From positions 230,001-294,000 of the forward strand of contig NW_024711973.1 of the NCBI RefSeq assembly GCF_018991925.1: DNA of 64,000 nucleotides, in the 5' to 3' direction. The notes beneath the pieces are model-generated. The model saw nothing but the letters and a program-made list of their open reading frames with translations, was not told the DNA's origin and did no database searches. This DNA comes from Homarus americanus. Taxonomy: Eukaryota > Arthropoda > Malacostraca > Decapoda > Nephropidae. Position numbers and translations under genes: made by a program. Positions 1 through 12,785 of this stretch are shown one piece after another (within the stretch, counting starts at the first letter, position 1; every line of letters starts with the position of its first letter).

Positions 1-14
1 TAACACAACTTGAT

Positions 15-50
15 CTAACCAACCTAACCAAACCAAACCTACCTAACCTT
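15..50 (-). repeat. Degenerate CCTAA (TTAGG) telomere-like block
   Basis: Repeated AACC, CCTAA and AAACC words read on the minus strand as degenerate TTAGG, the arthropod telomeric unit. It is short and imperfect, so it is an interstitial relic and not a telomere. Confidence 0.45.
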
Positions 51-60
51 TCGTATCTTC

Positions 61-1105
61 CCCGGCATAATAACCAGAAAAAACGTACTGTACTTTGATA
101 TCACGAACCAATGGAAGTTGTATTGCGTAATTTTACAGTTTTTGTGGGCGTGAGAATACGATCGGTTGTTGCACTGAAACTGATATTTCTACTTCACTGT
201 TAGTTCTCTGTCGCATTTTGAACACTTGCACGTCCTGCCAACTAGTCCATGTTAACAGATGAACTCTTGTAGACGGTCTTCATCCTCCATAACACAGATA
301 ACTCACGATACGATAGCGAACACAAAACCAGAACTACGCCATTAAAATACAAGATGGCTCGCTTCTCCTTCCCCTTGAGGATGAACAATAAGTAGAAACA
401 TACAGTTCTCTTAGAATCTAATGACTCTCAAGAGATATAGTAAATGTATCCAAACCTATAATATAGGTTTCGAATCCAACTATACGAATCTCTATAAATC
501 TCATTCTTTATACATAGAAGAGGATCAAAACCACATATGCGAAAGAGAGAATGAAAAAATTAATTGCGCAGACCATAAACAAAAACATCATAAAAGTGAA
601 GCGTATAATATTGAAAACAAAAGACAACCAAGCCAATATTTATGGTAATAAAACCCCCTTTGTGAGGCCCCCCTCACAAACTTATAGTTTACGAAAGGAC
701 GGCAACAATGGCGTCTCGGGGGATTTCTTCTTCAACAAAGCACGTATAGAGGCGGTTTATTACTGCCATATGAGCAGTTTTTCGCCGCGTTTTATCCCGC
801 AATTTCCACCTTCTGTCATGCCCTGCCCACGACAGGTGATATATGATCGAAGATAGAGAAACAAAAATAAATCAAATTAAAGGCAAAAGTTGTCGTATAG
901 TTTGCATCACTTGCTATCATCTAAACACCACCTGTGTAAAATATGAACGAATTCCATAAATTATTTCTACTACAAACCGTCTCCTCCATTACTACTTTTG
1001 GGGGTTGGCGGGGGGCTCTTATCTCCCTACAGGGGTAATATACAAATTAATATAGAGTTCCATGCATGACCACTACCGAATAATTACAACAGCAGCAACA
1101 ACAGC
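61..1105. other. Anonymous AT-rich DNA
   Basis: I see no recognisable gene. Two short overlapping open frames around 421-856 show no familiar motif and no splice context, and I do not call them genes. Confidence 0.6.

Positions 1106-1140
<35 letters not shown>
1106..1140. repeat. (AAT)n microsatellite
   Basis: About twelve uninterrupted AAT units, preceded by an imperfect CAGCAACAA tract. Confidence 0.95.
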
Positions 1141-1286
1141 GTGATAGTTCATTAATATAAATACAATTTACTTGCCAGATCACACAACAGTTGATATTAA
1201 CAGCAAAAGGCGAAGCAGTGGTAATAAAATATAAGACTGTTGTTTACATGTCTTAAGCTCTGTACATTATCACAGTCCATAATGGC

Positions 1287-2284
1287 ACAAACCCCCCAGA
1301 AACCACACCTGACCCCTCCCCTCCCCACCACCCCTGCCTCTCACCCCTCCCCTCTCCTCCCCACCACCCACATGTCTCAACCCTCCCCTCCTCACCACCC
1401 ACACCCCTCTCACCCACACCTCTGCCCACCTCAACCCTTCCCTCCCCACCACCCACACCTCAACCCTTCCCTCCCCTCCTCACCCTTCCTCCCCACCCAC
1501 ACCTCTCACCCCTCCCCCCCACCCCTCTCACCCCCTCCCCTCCCCACCTCTCACCCTCCCCCCACCTCCACCTCCCCCCTCCCCCCCCCCCACACCTCTC
1601 CCCCCACCACCCCCACCCCCTCCCCCCTACCCCACCTCTCACCCCTCCCCTCCCCCCCCACCTCTCACCCTCCCCTCCCCTCCCCCCTCACCCACATCTC
1701 CTCACCCCTCCCCTCTCCCCCACATCTCACCCCTCCCCTCCCCACCACCCCACACCTCTCACCTCCCCTCCCCCTACCCACACCTCTCCCCCTCCCCTCC
1801 CCCACCCACCACCTCTCTCTCCCCTCCCCTACCCATCTCACCTCCTTCCCCACCCACATCTCTCACCTCCTCTCAGCCACCTCTTGCCCACCCCAACCCC
1901 TACCCCCTCCTTCCCCTGAAACCTTGCTCCGTCCCCCACCAACCCCCAACCATGCAGCCTGCCCCCTCCTCTCCCCCTCCTCCTCCCCTCAACCTCTCCC
2001 TCCCCACAACCCCTACCATCCCCAAGCCTCCCCTCCCCACAACCCCTACCCTCCCCTCCCCACCCCTCCCCTAGCCTTCCCTCCCCACAACTCTACCCTC
2101 CCCCAACCCCACCCCTCCCCACATCCCCTACCCCCAGCCCCCCTCCCCCCTCCCCACTGGCCCCATCCCTCCCTTACCCACCACCACCACCCACATCCCC
2201 ACCCCTACCCTCCCACCCAACACCATACCCCCAAACCCCACCACCCACCCCACACCCCACACCCAACCCCCACCCCACACCCCT
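1287..2284. repeat. C-rich CCCCTCCC/CACC polypyrimidine satellite, about 1 kb
   Basis: Nearly every base is C, T or A, built from recurring CCCTCCCC, CACCACCC and CACCTCTCACCC words. Strong strand asymmetry is obvious: the plus strand is almost free of G. A 348-residue Pro/His/Ser/Thr open frame (1240-2286) exists only because stop codons need G or A-rich words that are scarce here. I treat it as low-complexity DNA, not a protein gene. Such tracts can form triplex or G-quadruplex structures on the complementary strand. Confidence 0.9.
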
Positions 2285-2439
2285 GAGCTTAAAAGATAAC
2301 ATTAAAACTCACGCCCACAGAGTAAAGAAAAAACAAGGCGCTAGGTTCACCACAGGTAATTTTTTTCTACTCAAATTGCTGAAGCTTGTAGACGGCTGCA
2401 GCACTTAAAAGGAGGTATATGTACGTCGTGCCAGGTAAA

Positions 2440-3610
2440 GGATTATGAAAATGACCAGGTGATGGAGCATGATGATGGTGGTGACGGAGCATGGTGGTGA
2501 GAGGGTGGTGATGGAACATGATGGTGGTGGTGAGAGGGTGGTGATGAGCATGGAGTGGTGGTGGTGAGGGTGTGATGGCATGTTGGTGGAGCATGGTAGT
2601 GGTGATGGTATAGTGGTGGTGGAGCATGATGGTGGTGGAGAGAAGGTGGTGATGGAGCATGGAGTTGGTTGGTGGCATATAATGGTGTTGCGGGGTGGTG
2701 ATGAAGTGTGATGGTAGTGGTGACGGAGCATGGTGGTGAGAGGGTGGTGATGGAGCATGATGGAGGTAGGAGGGTGGTGATGGAGCATGGTGATGGTGAT
2801 GGGAGGGTTGTGATGGAACATGATGATAGTGGTGGGAGGGGGGTGATGGAGCATAATGGTGGTGCCAACGGAGCATGGTGGTCTGAGAATGGTGATGGAG
2901 CATGTTGGTGGTGGGAGGTGGTGATGGAGCATGGTGATGGTGGTGGTGGTGGGGAGGTGGTGATGTGAGATGATGATGGTGTGTATGGTGGTGGGAGGGT
3001 GGTGATGGAGCATGATGGTGTGGTGGTGGTGGAAGGGTGGTGATGGGCATGATGGTGGTGGTGGGAAGGTGTGAGGAGGGGGAGGTGGGATGGCTGAGAG
3101 GGTGGTGATATGATGGTGGTGGTGGTGGGGGTGGTGATGGACATGATGGTGGTGGTGGTGGGAAGGGTGTGGGCATGATGGTGGTGGTGGTGGGAGGGTG
3201 GTGATGGAGCATGATGGTGGTGGTGATGGAGGTGGTGATGGAACATGATGGTGGTGGTGGTGGGAGGTGGTGATGGAGCATGATGGTGGTGGTGGTGGAG
3301 GGTGGTGATGGAGCATGATGGTGGTGGTGGTGGGGAGGGTGGTGATGGAGCATGATGGTGGTGGTGGTGGTGGGAGGGTGGTGATGGAGCATGATGGTGG
3401 TGGTGGTGAGGGTGGTGATGGGCATGATGGTGGTGATGGGAAGGTGGTGATGGAGGTGGCGGGAGGGTGGTGATGGAGCATGATGGTGGTGATGGGAAGG
3501 TGGTGATGGAGGTGGCGGGAGGGTGGTGATGAAGCATGATGGTGGTGGTGGTGAGAGGGTGGTGATGGAGTATGATGGTGGTGGTGGTGGGAGGGTGGTG
3601 ATGGTGCATA
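2440..3610. repeat. GGTGGTGATGGAGCATGATG minisatellite, about 1.2 kb
   Basis: Dozens of imperfect units of roughly 30-40 bp combine a (GGT)n run, a GGGAGGGTGGTGATG core and the word GAGCATGATG. All three minus-strand frames stay open for more than 400 codons (between 2367 and 3757), encoding His/Pro/Ser/Thr-rich text. That is the expected result of a stop-poor repeat and not a sign of three genes. The array has the opposite purine bias to the C-rich block just upstream. Confidence 0.92.
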
Positions 3611-3619
3611 ATAGTGGAA

Positions 3620-4494
3620 GATAGTGGTGGTGGAGCATAATAGTAAAGAGTGGGTGAATATAAACTGTACGATACCAAAAAGTAATCCCAGCTCTAGCCA
3701 ATGGGAGATTAACTGTAGTTGTAACCTATTAATATATATATGCTGGTTTAATCTCAACTTTATATAGAATTTATCCCCACTTCAACGTGCATTTATTTTT
3801 ATTTCAGATTAACCATAACATCAGTTAGTATTACTTTAATCCCTCCTTTAACCATGTAATTCTCTTCATGCAAATCCTCTATAAACACGAGATATTCTTA
3901 ACTATCAATTTAATGTAAGCCGGCGTAATGTAATTAGCTTGGATGTATGTGACATTATTTCAGAAATTACTTTCATGTGAATTTTGTGGTTAATGCCCAC
4001 AAAAAAATATAATCAGTAAAAAATAATAATGAAATTGCCGGATCTTGAAAATCAAAAAGAAAATGAAAAGGAATCTGTTCCGTTTTCTAACATTAAGGGG
4101 GAAAAACCGGACACGTTTTTAAAACTTAATGGAGCTGTCTAGGGGAAGTGGTTATTTTTACTCTCTCATTCAGCCACTTTATTTTTTTTTCCTTTTAGCG
4201 CTGTTGTCATATTTATGCAAATGTAACGGGGGGAGGACTGTACGTTTATTTACTACCGCTGTGGCACTTCTCGACCAACTCGGCAAGAAATAATAAAAAT
4301 ATAAATTTTTTCTTTTATGGACCTCAACCCACAATTTCAACGCTGAACTTTTATGTAATTCTTGAGTAAATTTGATGGTTCCCTGCTGCTATTGTTTTTA
4401 TGTGAAGTAACGACGCCTGGTTTTGTAATTTTATTCACAATTATTTTTTAAATCTTCTTCTGGGGTTAGAATGAAATAAAACCGAGTAGAATTT
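3620..4494. other. Anonymous AT-rich DNA
   Basis: No open frame, RNA gene or structured repeat recognised. Confidence 0.6.
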
Positions 4495-4830
4495 GGTTTG
4501 CATAGTTAGGTATGGCTTGGGTAAAGTTAAATTAAGTAAGGATAGGTTAATGATTAAGTTAGGGTAATTAAGGATAGATTGGATTACATACGGTTAGAAT
4601 ATGTTATTTGTAAGGTTAGGGATGGGTTGGAAAAATTCGATAAGGTTAGGGTAGGTTAATGCGTAGGTTAGGTTAAGTTACATAAGGTTAGGTTGGGCTA
4701 AGTTAATGCGTAAGTTGGGGTAAGTTAAATAAAATTAGATTAGGTTAATGGTTGGGTTGGGGTAGGTTAGAGGCAGGTTAGGTTATAGTACAGTATTTGA
4801 ATTCTTTGGTAGGTTAGGTTAGGGTAGGTA
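4495..4830 (+). repeat. Degenerate TTAGG/GGTTAGGTTA telomere-like DNA
   Basis: Scattered GGTTAGG, GGTTAAG and AGGTTAGGTT words over about 330 bp, separated by point changes and short insertions. This looks like an old interstitial block of the arthropod telomeric unit. Confidence 0.6.
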
Positions 4831-5540
4831 TGTGTCTTTTTCAGATTTGCCTTTTCCCCTAGATAACTATTCATTATTCCTTTCGTCAGCGTGAGTAGGG
4901 CAACCAATACCGCCTATTTTTTGTATACAGTATTAGATTGTCCTCAGCTCAACTTGAGAATGGAGAGAGCTGGAGGCTTCTAACTTTTAACTCACACATT
5001 CATCAGGACAGTCTTCAGAGTTTGTTGTTATCTTTAGGTCACTCGGTCAAAAAAAATATATATCACCAGGCGTGAGTTGGTTTCTTCTCTCGGGTGTTTT
5101 ATGTTTTGTTACATTTATAGGTATATGAACTGTGGTTATCTTACATGTCTTATTTTTACCTGTCTCGTGAGAGGTTCTGCGAGATTACAGCATTTTATTA
5201 GTTTTTCTTAACGTCTTAGCTCTTGTCAGTGAATTTATGTCTGCATTTATTTAACTCTTTTGTTCTCTTCCCCTCACCCTGTCCAATCCCATCTCCTTCC
5301 CTGTCCATCCACTCATCCCTATCCCTCCCATCCCCCCCACACCTACCATGTGATGGGGCCATAAATTAGCCTGGCCGGCAGATAGAATACCCTTGGTTTA
5401 GGTCATATATCTTGCCTCCTCCCATACAACACCAATATACAGACGGTGCCTCAGCCAGCATGCCGTCGCTTCCTTACCTTGAGGCGCCCCGAGGGAATAA
5501 TAACGATGGCGAGCTAGAATTTACGGTGCGCGAGCGCGCG
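4831..5540. other. Anonymous DNA before an (AAT)n array
   Basis: No supported gene. A pyrimidine-rich stretch lies near 5265-5345, and a short open frame at 5412 runs straight into the microsatellite. Confidence 0.55.
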
Positions 5541-5567
5541 TGCGTATGTGTGTGTGTAATAATAATG

Positions 5568-5638
<71 letters not shown>
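5541..5638. repeat. (TG)n then (AAT)n compound microsatellite
   Basis: A short GTGTGTGT run is followed by about 80 bp of AAT units. It abuts a LINE 3'-end-like sequence on its right side, so on the minus strand it reads as an (ATT)n tail. Confidence 0.9.
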
Positions 5639-5900
5639 TAACGGGTTTATTCAGAAAGTTTTGCAGCCCGAAGCCTGAAAATATACATTGGACAAAAATG
5701 ATTTATTACGTACAAAGACATGGGGTGGGTGGGTCGTTTAAAAAAAGCTTTCATTAATGAAAGAAGAAGGAACTTGAATTGAGCATACAAATTATTATAG
5801 TTTACAGTTAATGTCCCGGGCCTGGGCTGGTCATTGAAAGACCAGGTGTTCACGTGGTGCAGTAACTTGTCCTCTGGTGTTGATATGAAGGACACGTGTT
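5639..5900 (-). mobile_element. LINE 3' end, same family as the copy at 34.9-35.6 kb
   Basis: Immediately after the (AAT)n array the plus strand reads GGTTTATT, then TTGCAGCC, then GCCTGAAAATATACA. The same word order, GGTTTATT, TTGCAGCC, GGCTGAAAATATACA, follows the (AAT)n array at 34924. That copy leads on into reverse transcriptase coding sequence on the minus strand. I infer a 5'-truncated minus-strand insertion with an (ATT)n tail. The similarity is clear only for about 55 bp, so the inner boundary is approximate. Confidence 0.45.
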
Positions 5901-6078
5901 AATGGAGACATTAGGTGGTGTGGTGTTCACGTGATGTAGTAACTCGTCCTCGGATATTGATGTGAAGGACCTCACGTGGTCATGGGGACACCGAGTGGTG
6001 TGGTGTTCATTTGGTGCAGTGACTCGTCCTCAGGTGTTGATATGAAGGACCTCTCGTGGTTATTGAGACACTGTGTTG
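5845..6078. repeat. About 78-bp tandem repeat, three copies
   Basis: Units start near 5845, 5922 and 6002 with GGTGTTCACGTGGTGCAGTA-like text, followed by TCGTCCTC, TGTTGATATGAAGGAC and GAGACA. Copies differ by point changes, consistent with an old tandem duplication. Confidence 0.85.
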
Positions 6079-6439
6079 TGTGGCGTGGTGTCAAAGTACC
6101 GCACTCTCTGCTTGGTGATGTTGTGTTATCTCGTAATCTGGTGTAAAGCCGGCCCGATGTTGTTCCCAGGGTTGACGGATTAACACCGTATGGTCAGAGG
6201 ATGGATCTCAGGGGTGCTTATCTCACTGGTGGGTCAAGGCTCTCACTGGTACTGTCTAGTGTTAAATTCACTGCCTTAAACACTGTTCATTACTGTCCAA
6301 CACTGATCCCACTTCTTTCCACAACGAAATTGTCACTTTTCATTATGTTGATATCCCGGTGGGGAGGATGGGTCGGAGAGAGGGACTTAAGGAATGGGCC
6401 GACATGACCAAGGGGTGCCGCTGCTCAGCAGGAGCAGCA

Positions 6440-7675
6440 TCTGAATAGGTCTTGGCCCTTCGGTGGTCAAGGAGTGTGTGTGTGTGTGTGTGTGCCACAC
6501 ACAGGATGGTGAAATGCATCTAGTGTTAAGGTGCAAACACTGCTCGCTCCCTGTTGCTTTCAGCTGCCGCCGCTGGCTAGCCCTCGTGGCGAACAGGGAA
6601 ACAACTTGCATAAGTCTTCCCCTGCCAGTACACAGCCTCCTCACCATCAAGACTCCTGCTGTGCCTCCTCGTGGCAACACATGGTAACTGGGTGCCTCGT
6701 GGGCCAAGGCTAGATAAATAGGAGATCTCAGAGTAGCAGTAGGCCCCAGAGGGACGGTGCATAGGCCCACTGGTATGTGAGCACGTCCTGGCGCCTACCA
6801 ACCACCGCCCCGCTGCCTTGCTAATTAACCTTGGTTGGAATAAAGCTACGGGAGTAAACTCCAAACGAAAAATCTGCGGTGGAGCCCCGCATTAGGCAGA
6901 CATGCTTACAGAGCTCCAACAAGATCCCAACGGTGGTGAAGGCGGAAGAGGTGACTACCAAGGAAACCCAACGACTACACCGGTGGATAAAGGCGATGCC
7001 TGATGGACAGGCTACGGAGGTGAAACCCAACAAACTGGGCTATCGGCAGTCCATTGCAACTCTCCTTTTCCCCAGTCGTTGCAACTCTTGCATCACTGGA
7101 TCAGATGTGTGGTTGCAGCCTGTGTTCCTGCCTCACCACACACACTCACACGTAGGCATCATCCTGTTCATCATACCTCATCATCATCAAAACCTCTATA
7201 CCCCCAAAAGTCCTATGGCGACAGACGAGTGGCGACGGGGACAGGCAGAAATGACTGACGGGAGTCTCAAGTCACAACTCTGAACATGGGTGGGACATAA
7301 GATGGTCATTTATGCACTGGGAACTAGGCAGCAGTACAATCCGGTCCTGTCTGTGCGACTTAGCTACCCTTTTGGGGAGCCACTCTGCTCACCCTACATG
7401 GGGAGGGGGCTAAATAAGGTGCCCTAAACATAGCCTGCCAAAAAAACCCCAACCTGACTGGGCAACCGCACCCAGTAAGGTCATCTTTATGCAGTCGATA
7501 ACACAACAAACACAACAAACTATACAACTTCTTATGGTCACTGCATGGAATGTCAGGACCCTTCTGGATACTGGCACAAATGCGTATCCTGAAAGAACTG
7601 GCCCTGTGGCGATTTTTCATATAGTTACGCGAATGATGGGAAATAAAAGATATAGATGGGGTGTGGTGGAAACGC
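6440..7675 (+). mobile_element. RTE-like LINE, 5' region and start of endonuclease
   Basis: The best evidence is at about 7530-7600, where frame 1 reads TAWNVRTLLDTGTNAYPER. This is the hallmark beginning of the AP-like endonuclease in RTE-type LINEs (often annotated as craniofacial development protein 2-like). The upstream 900 bp is moderately GC-rich, unlike its surroundings, and includes CCTAAACATAGCCTGCC and the CAGTAAGGTCATC leader words that I associate with the 5' UTR of these elements. The endonuclease breaks off after about 40 residues near 7640-7680, so the rest of the element is missing. A (TG)n run interrupts it at 6473-6493. The left boundary is a guess based on composition. Confidence 0.5.
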
Positions 7676-9444
7676 TGTAAATGTTGTGTGGATTCACTGG
7701 GTGGTTTGGAAGTGTTTATTTCCATTCATACTTTCGTAACTACAACCTATGGTAATTTTTCTTCGTGTTCATATATAATGAAGATAATGCAGAGTATAAA
7801 ATGCCATATACAATATTTATACATAATATCATCTATACAGCCGTACTATGACTGTGTGTTCGTGCGTGTGTTGCCTCTTGATAGTTAGAGTGGACCCCCG
7901 TCCAGAAAGGACACTGTACTAACCTCCAGCACCGACCCAGGTGGGCTAGAGAATATGGTTTCCGAGTGTACATGTGTGTTCGAGAGCGCCTCCAGTAGTA
8001 ATGTCTTGGTTCGTGCTCGTACAGTAATATCTGCTCATTATACCTGCACTTATTTGTCAGTCTCATTCTTTAGGGAAATATTATTTTCTTTTTGTTTACA
8101 GTTGATTCTAGACCATTTTTTTTTATTTCAAGGATTAGAATAGTGCCAACCGAGTTTTGATAATAGTTGCCCAACTTGTCCAAACACTCAATGGAAATGT
8201 CTATATCTGCTTTAAAAATTGGTTGATTTATAAAATTTAAGTGGCCCCTTTTCTCTGATGCGTACCTGTAACTACCTCGCTTCATCCACTCCTTTACATT
8301 CTGGCTAGTATTTAATTTTTTCCTGTTTTTCTTTTCTACTTATTTTCATCGCTTTACTGTATTGTTTTTTATGTATTTCTTTATTCTTCTTGCAAACAGT
8401 TAACGATGGTAATTCATCACTTATGGGCCAGTTTACTCAACAGGCTTACACTTGAGTTACTGTCCAGGGTATCTCTTGTGGGATTTTAAGAATAATATGT
8501 TGTGGTGTGAAGGAGAGAGATGTGGTGGTGTTCGAGCCTTCACTGAAAGCTGCACTGTTCATTCTTGCTCCATAACAGTGGTCGATCACCCTAAACATTG
8601 GGACTCGTTCATCCAGTTTAAGTATTCGATCCAATTAAGGGGACTCGTATTGTGTCAGATCTGCTTTAATTTCTCTTTTTGCGGACTGAGTACATATAAA
8701 AATGATTTTTTTTTCAAATCTGGACTATTCAATTATTTGTTATGTATTAGTGTAATGAACTCTGGGCTTTGAAGTTAAAGTAGGAAAGCAAATAACATCA
8801 GAGCGATATTTGAAATAAGATGATCAGTTTCACTAGGGAGGATGGCGTCGCCAAGCGGCCGCTGAGTATAACACATTAAGCTCATTTGGACCTTATATAA
8901 TATCTTGGAACAATTTCTCAAAGCAACACATTGATTAATTTGTAGTAAAATATAATTATTTGGTGGTAGCTATAGCTTTACACCAGTTAAGCACTATTTA
9001 TTATTAACAAAATTATAACACAGTTAACCAATACAATTTTTTTTAGAGATTTTGAACAGTCTATTATTTTAGTAGTGATATAAAGACCATTACGGTATTT
9101 ACAAGTTGGTAACAGAGTTAGCAGTGACACCTATTTTTCACATCTTATTTTGTGCTCGCTAGTTTATTGATGACCAACGTTCTTAAAGGAAGTACAGCAC
9201 AACTTCAAAAACTACAAAACTACCACTGTATTGCTGGAATCTGAGAAGTGCATAGCACATAGTTGCAGGTTCTTGTAAACATAGTCAGCTTGTATTTTCA
9301 AATTGTATTGCCGTCGCTAAGCTTGAATCCACTGTTTCAATATACAGAAAAAAAATAATGCTTTACACCCTTATCTCCATAAAGACTGATGGAAATTTCT
9401 CAAAATATCTATAATAAACAAGTAAAGGGATAAGATTCAGCAGA
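7676..9444. other. Anonymous AT-rich DNA
   Basis: Short open frames (for example 8452-8772) lack recognisable motifs or splice context. No RNA gene or tandem repeat seen. Confidence 0.55.
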
Positions 9445-10182
9445 GTACAACCGCGGAACTCTACTTTGATATTTATAAAGTGAGATAGAGTGTTTGTGTT
9501 CGTCACAAATTTATGTTAAAAGTTATATTGACATTTTGATTTCAGGTAAGAAAGTACAATTTTAATCTTGAAAAGTGGGCAGGGCTTTGAAATTGAGGCA
9601 AATTGTGGGGAAAACACAAACATTAAAAGGGGAAACCCTTACGAAACCTGAGCAAACCTACAGTAACCTTATCTTTGTCATGGTGATTGTGTGTCGTTTC
9701 ATGAAAAAACAGAATTTGTTTAATTTCACGATAATGGCAGTCTGCACCACACTCTGAACAATTTACTTAAGTTTGCAGAACACCTTAGGCCTTGCAAAAG
9801 TCAATTGAAATGGCATTATTTACAAAAACATGTTGAATGATTTGCAATTTTGAGAAAGAGCAGCCTTTGCACAGAGAAGTTATCTTGCAACTGACAAATT
9901 CCAACTCAAAAGCTTGAGCAAGCACAGGAGTAGTCTAAAATGTGACAACGAGACTTCCGCTGATTGGCTGGACATATAATGAAGTGAGTAAGAAGTCAAC
10001 AATATATCCTACAAACTTATTCGTGTGAACTTAAAACCCTCCAAATTGTACTTTCTTAACTGAAATTGAAAAATCAAAAGTTTGTAGCTGAAAAAAAAAC
10101 CCATTGAGACAAAAGCACTATAATGTATTTTTTCTGCTCTACCTCCTTCAATAAAAATCAACATTGAGTTCCGTGGTTGTAC
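9445..10182. mobile_element. MITE-like element with long, diverged terminal inverted repeats
   Basis: The left end reads GTACAACCGCGGAACTC. The reverse complement of the right end reads GTACAACCACGGAACTC. A second matched pair lies further in: TAAGAAAGTACAATTT near 9547-9562, and its inverted counterpart near 10043-10058. Together they indicate inverted arms of more than 100 bp enclosing about 450 bp. A TA dinucleotide lies at both outer edges, compatible with a Tc1/mariner-type TA duplication, but this is not proven. No transposase frame is present, so it would be non-autonomous. Confidence 0.55.
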
Positions 10183-10230
10183 TTTACCGATTCTTAACCA
10201 TTTGTTTTTTCACATAATTGCCAAAATAAA

Positions 10231-10322
10231 GGTAAGGTTAGGTTAGGTAAAGTTAGGCTAGGTAAAGTTAGGTTAGGTAAAGGTAGGTTAGGTTAGGTTT
10301 GGTTAGGTTAGGTTAGGTTAGT
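10231..10322 (+). repeat. Interstitial TTAGG telomeric repeat block
   Basis: GGTTAGGTTAGG words with GTAAAG variants over about 90 bp; the last 30 bp are almost perfect (TTAGG)n. This is the canonical arthropod telomere unit at an internal position. Confidence 0.85.
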
Positions 10323-12471
10323 TTTGTTGTTGTTTTACCACACAATTTGGGTTGGATTGGTAAAGTTTTCATGAATTTCAAGAACTGAATGTAAAATTTA
10401 TTCATAACACATCAAAATATACAGGAAAAATATAATTTCGTCCATCGTGGGTGGTAGAATGACCCAAAGCATAGAAGTTCAAGCCTTATATTTTCGACAA
10501 TAAAACAGTATCGTGTTCATTATATATCCTATTGATACTCTGATGCGGATCGTTTTCAGTACTAAATGCATTAAATAAAGTCAGAGCTTTTAAACTAATG
10601 AACAGTCAACAGCCAGAGGAAAGATAGAGCTAGCCAACCTCTCTCCTCTCTGTTTGTTTGTATATGTTTCCGTTCAATAGATGAGGAACTTAATGGCTAG
10701 GATAGGATAGTCATATTTTACATGGGTATCCCCAACCCCCTCATTTTTTACTTTAGTGTCCCCGCCTCCTTCCGTTGGATGTCAAGGGTCATGGCGGAAG
10801 ACTTGCTTTCATGGGGATGTGGTCAATCTTGTTTTATTATAAGATAGCATGAACTACAGTCAATAAACCTTTTATTGAAATTTCCAATCCTCAAGTGGTT
10901 GACTGAAGGTTATGAAGACGTAGAGAGAGTAAATAAATAGTGTCATTAAATTCTATCGTTTATCCGGTGTTTGGTGATACTGATTTTGAGTTGCTACAAA
11001 TCAAACCTGAGATATATTTTGGATTCTGTGCGTGAATGCCATTGCCAGGAGCCGATTGTAGTAAAATGAGCAGAGGCTGAAAGGCAGTTACACCGGAGGG
11101 ATCTTAGCTGTTAATACTAGAAACGAGCTTTTCACTGACTCTGGATAATACTGTAATATTTGAGGGGATTTGCTCTATATTAGCTATATTGTTCCAAACA
11201 TGGGAGACTGGTAAAGGTGCGTTGTTGTGATAGAACCCGTAATGGTGTAATGTGTTCACGGAGACGAAAAATGAAGAAAAGTTTTGGAAATTACAAAATT
11301 TACGCGCCTGATCTTAACACTTTTATTTGCATATTTAACTGCTTAATTTTCTCAAGAACATAGTGTCATCGTATGAGTAATATATGTCCCATAAAGCTTT
11401 ACATGATTACTTCACAAGTTGTATAATGACAACAATGAAGGTGTCAAGCGAACATCAAAATAATTCCTACGTTCCCCAAAAATCAGCATTATTTCTCAGT
11501 TTATGGAGTGTTGCTACTGACTCGAACATTATGCGTTATTCGAAAAAAAAAATACGTATGAAATTAATAAAGTAAATAATTTATTTTCTGAAGCTGAACA
11601 CTAGGCTGTTTTCTCCCTAGTTCAACACAGTTCGTGGGTAAAATTCTTCAGCCCTTGGTAAAACAGCACCTCAGTGGAAGACGAGATGGGAGGGAGTCAC
11701 GTAAGACATAAACAAAGTGAGATGGATGTCGTATTGGCAGAGCAAGAGTGGAGGCTTGCTGCATCGACTCAGTTTATGGGCGAGTGTCTTAGTTTTATTA
11801 CTGTGAGGGATAACTCGATTAAATTTAGAACTCAGAGGAGACAGATGTTTGGCACAGAAGAGAAAACAAAAATTGCTTAAATAAAAAGAAAAGGGGTGAT
11901 GGAGTCACGTAAAAATAGTGATGGTTATAAGGTGTAGTGCAAAGAGCGAAACAGAAGAATATAATATTTAAAGAGAGGACAAGCAAGGTTCTTTTACCAA
12001 GTATAAATATGATAAAGAATTTTCATTTTAAATTTGCCACTGGCCAGCTTGACCGACATGAATGACATGCAAATCATTTCAGATAATTTTCCTGGAACAA
12101 AATCTCAATTAAATGACGATAAAAACAAATATTTACTGCACCTTAGATAATCTCTTCAACATACATACATTCACGTAATCATCCAGAGTTGCTGTAATTT
12201 GCTCTGTTTATTTTATGATTTACAATAAGGGATCTTTCCACCTCCAGCCTCATGGGACCTTCTACCATAGAGTCGCCATGAAGACGCACCGGTAAAAAAG
12301 AGCCTTGGGAGCTTGTGAGGATTGATCGTCTCATTCACTCAATCACTCATACATATATCAATTACAATCTAGCCTCACCTGTCCTGATATGGAGCAATAT
12401 TAATTAGTTACATCAGGTGAAGGAGCATCGTGTTCTGATGAGTGACACCAAAGTTGACGTTTGTGGGTGTG
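10323..12471. other. Anonymous DNA
   Basis: No supported gene. Open frames at 11384-11575 and 11674-11880 have no recognisable motif. Confidence 0.55.
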
Positions 12472-12785
12472 TGGAGACCTTGGTGGAGGAGAACATTGAA
12501 CCGGAGGAAACTTTGGTGGAGGAGAACACTAAACGGAGGAGACTTTGGTGGAGGGGAACACTAAACGGAGGAGACTTTGGTGGAGGAGAACATTAAACGG
12601 AGGAGACTTTGGTGGAGGAGAACATTAAACGGAGGAGACTTTGGTGGAGGAGAACATTAAACGGAGGAGACTTTGGTAGAGGGGAACACTAAACGGAGGA
12701 GACTTTGGTGGAGGAGAACATTAAACGGAGGAGACTTTGGTGGAGGAGAACATTAAACGGGGAGGAGACTTTGGTGGAGGAGAAA
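12472..12785. repeat. 33-bp minisatellite, about nine to ten copies
   Basis: The unit is GGAGACTTTGGTGGAGGAGA followed by ACATTAAACGGAG. Variants carry GGGGAACAC or GAACCGGAGG. The length is a multiple of three, so a short Glu/Arg-rich frame stays open, but there is no other coding evidence. Confidence 0.93.

Noticed and set aside
1240..2286. 348-codon Pro/His-rich open frame
   Set aside because: Entirely C-rich low-complexity DNA; plus-strand frames stay open because the stop codons need G or A-rich words that are rare here.
2367..3757. Three overlapping 410-450-codon His/Pro frames on the minus strand
   Set aside because: All three frames of the same strand are open, which is a repeat property and not coding selection.
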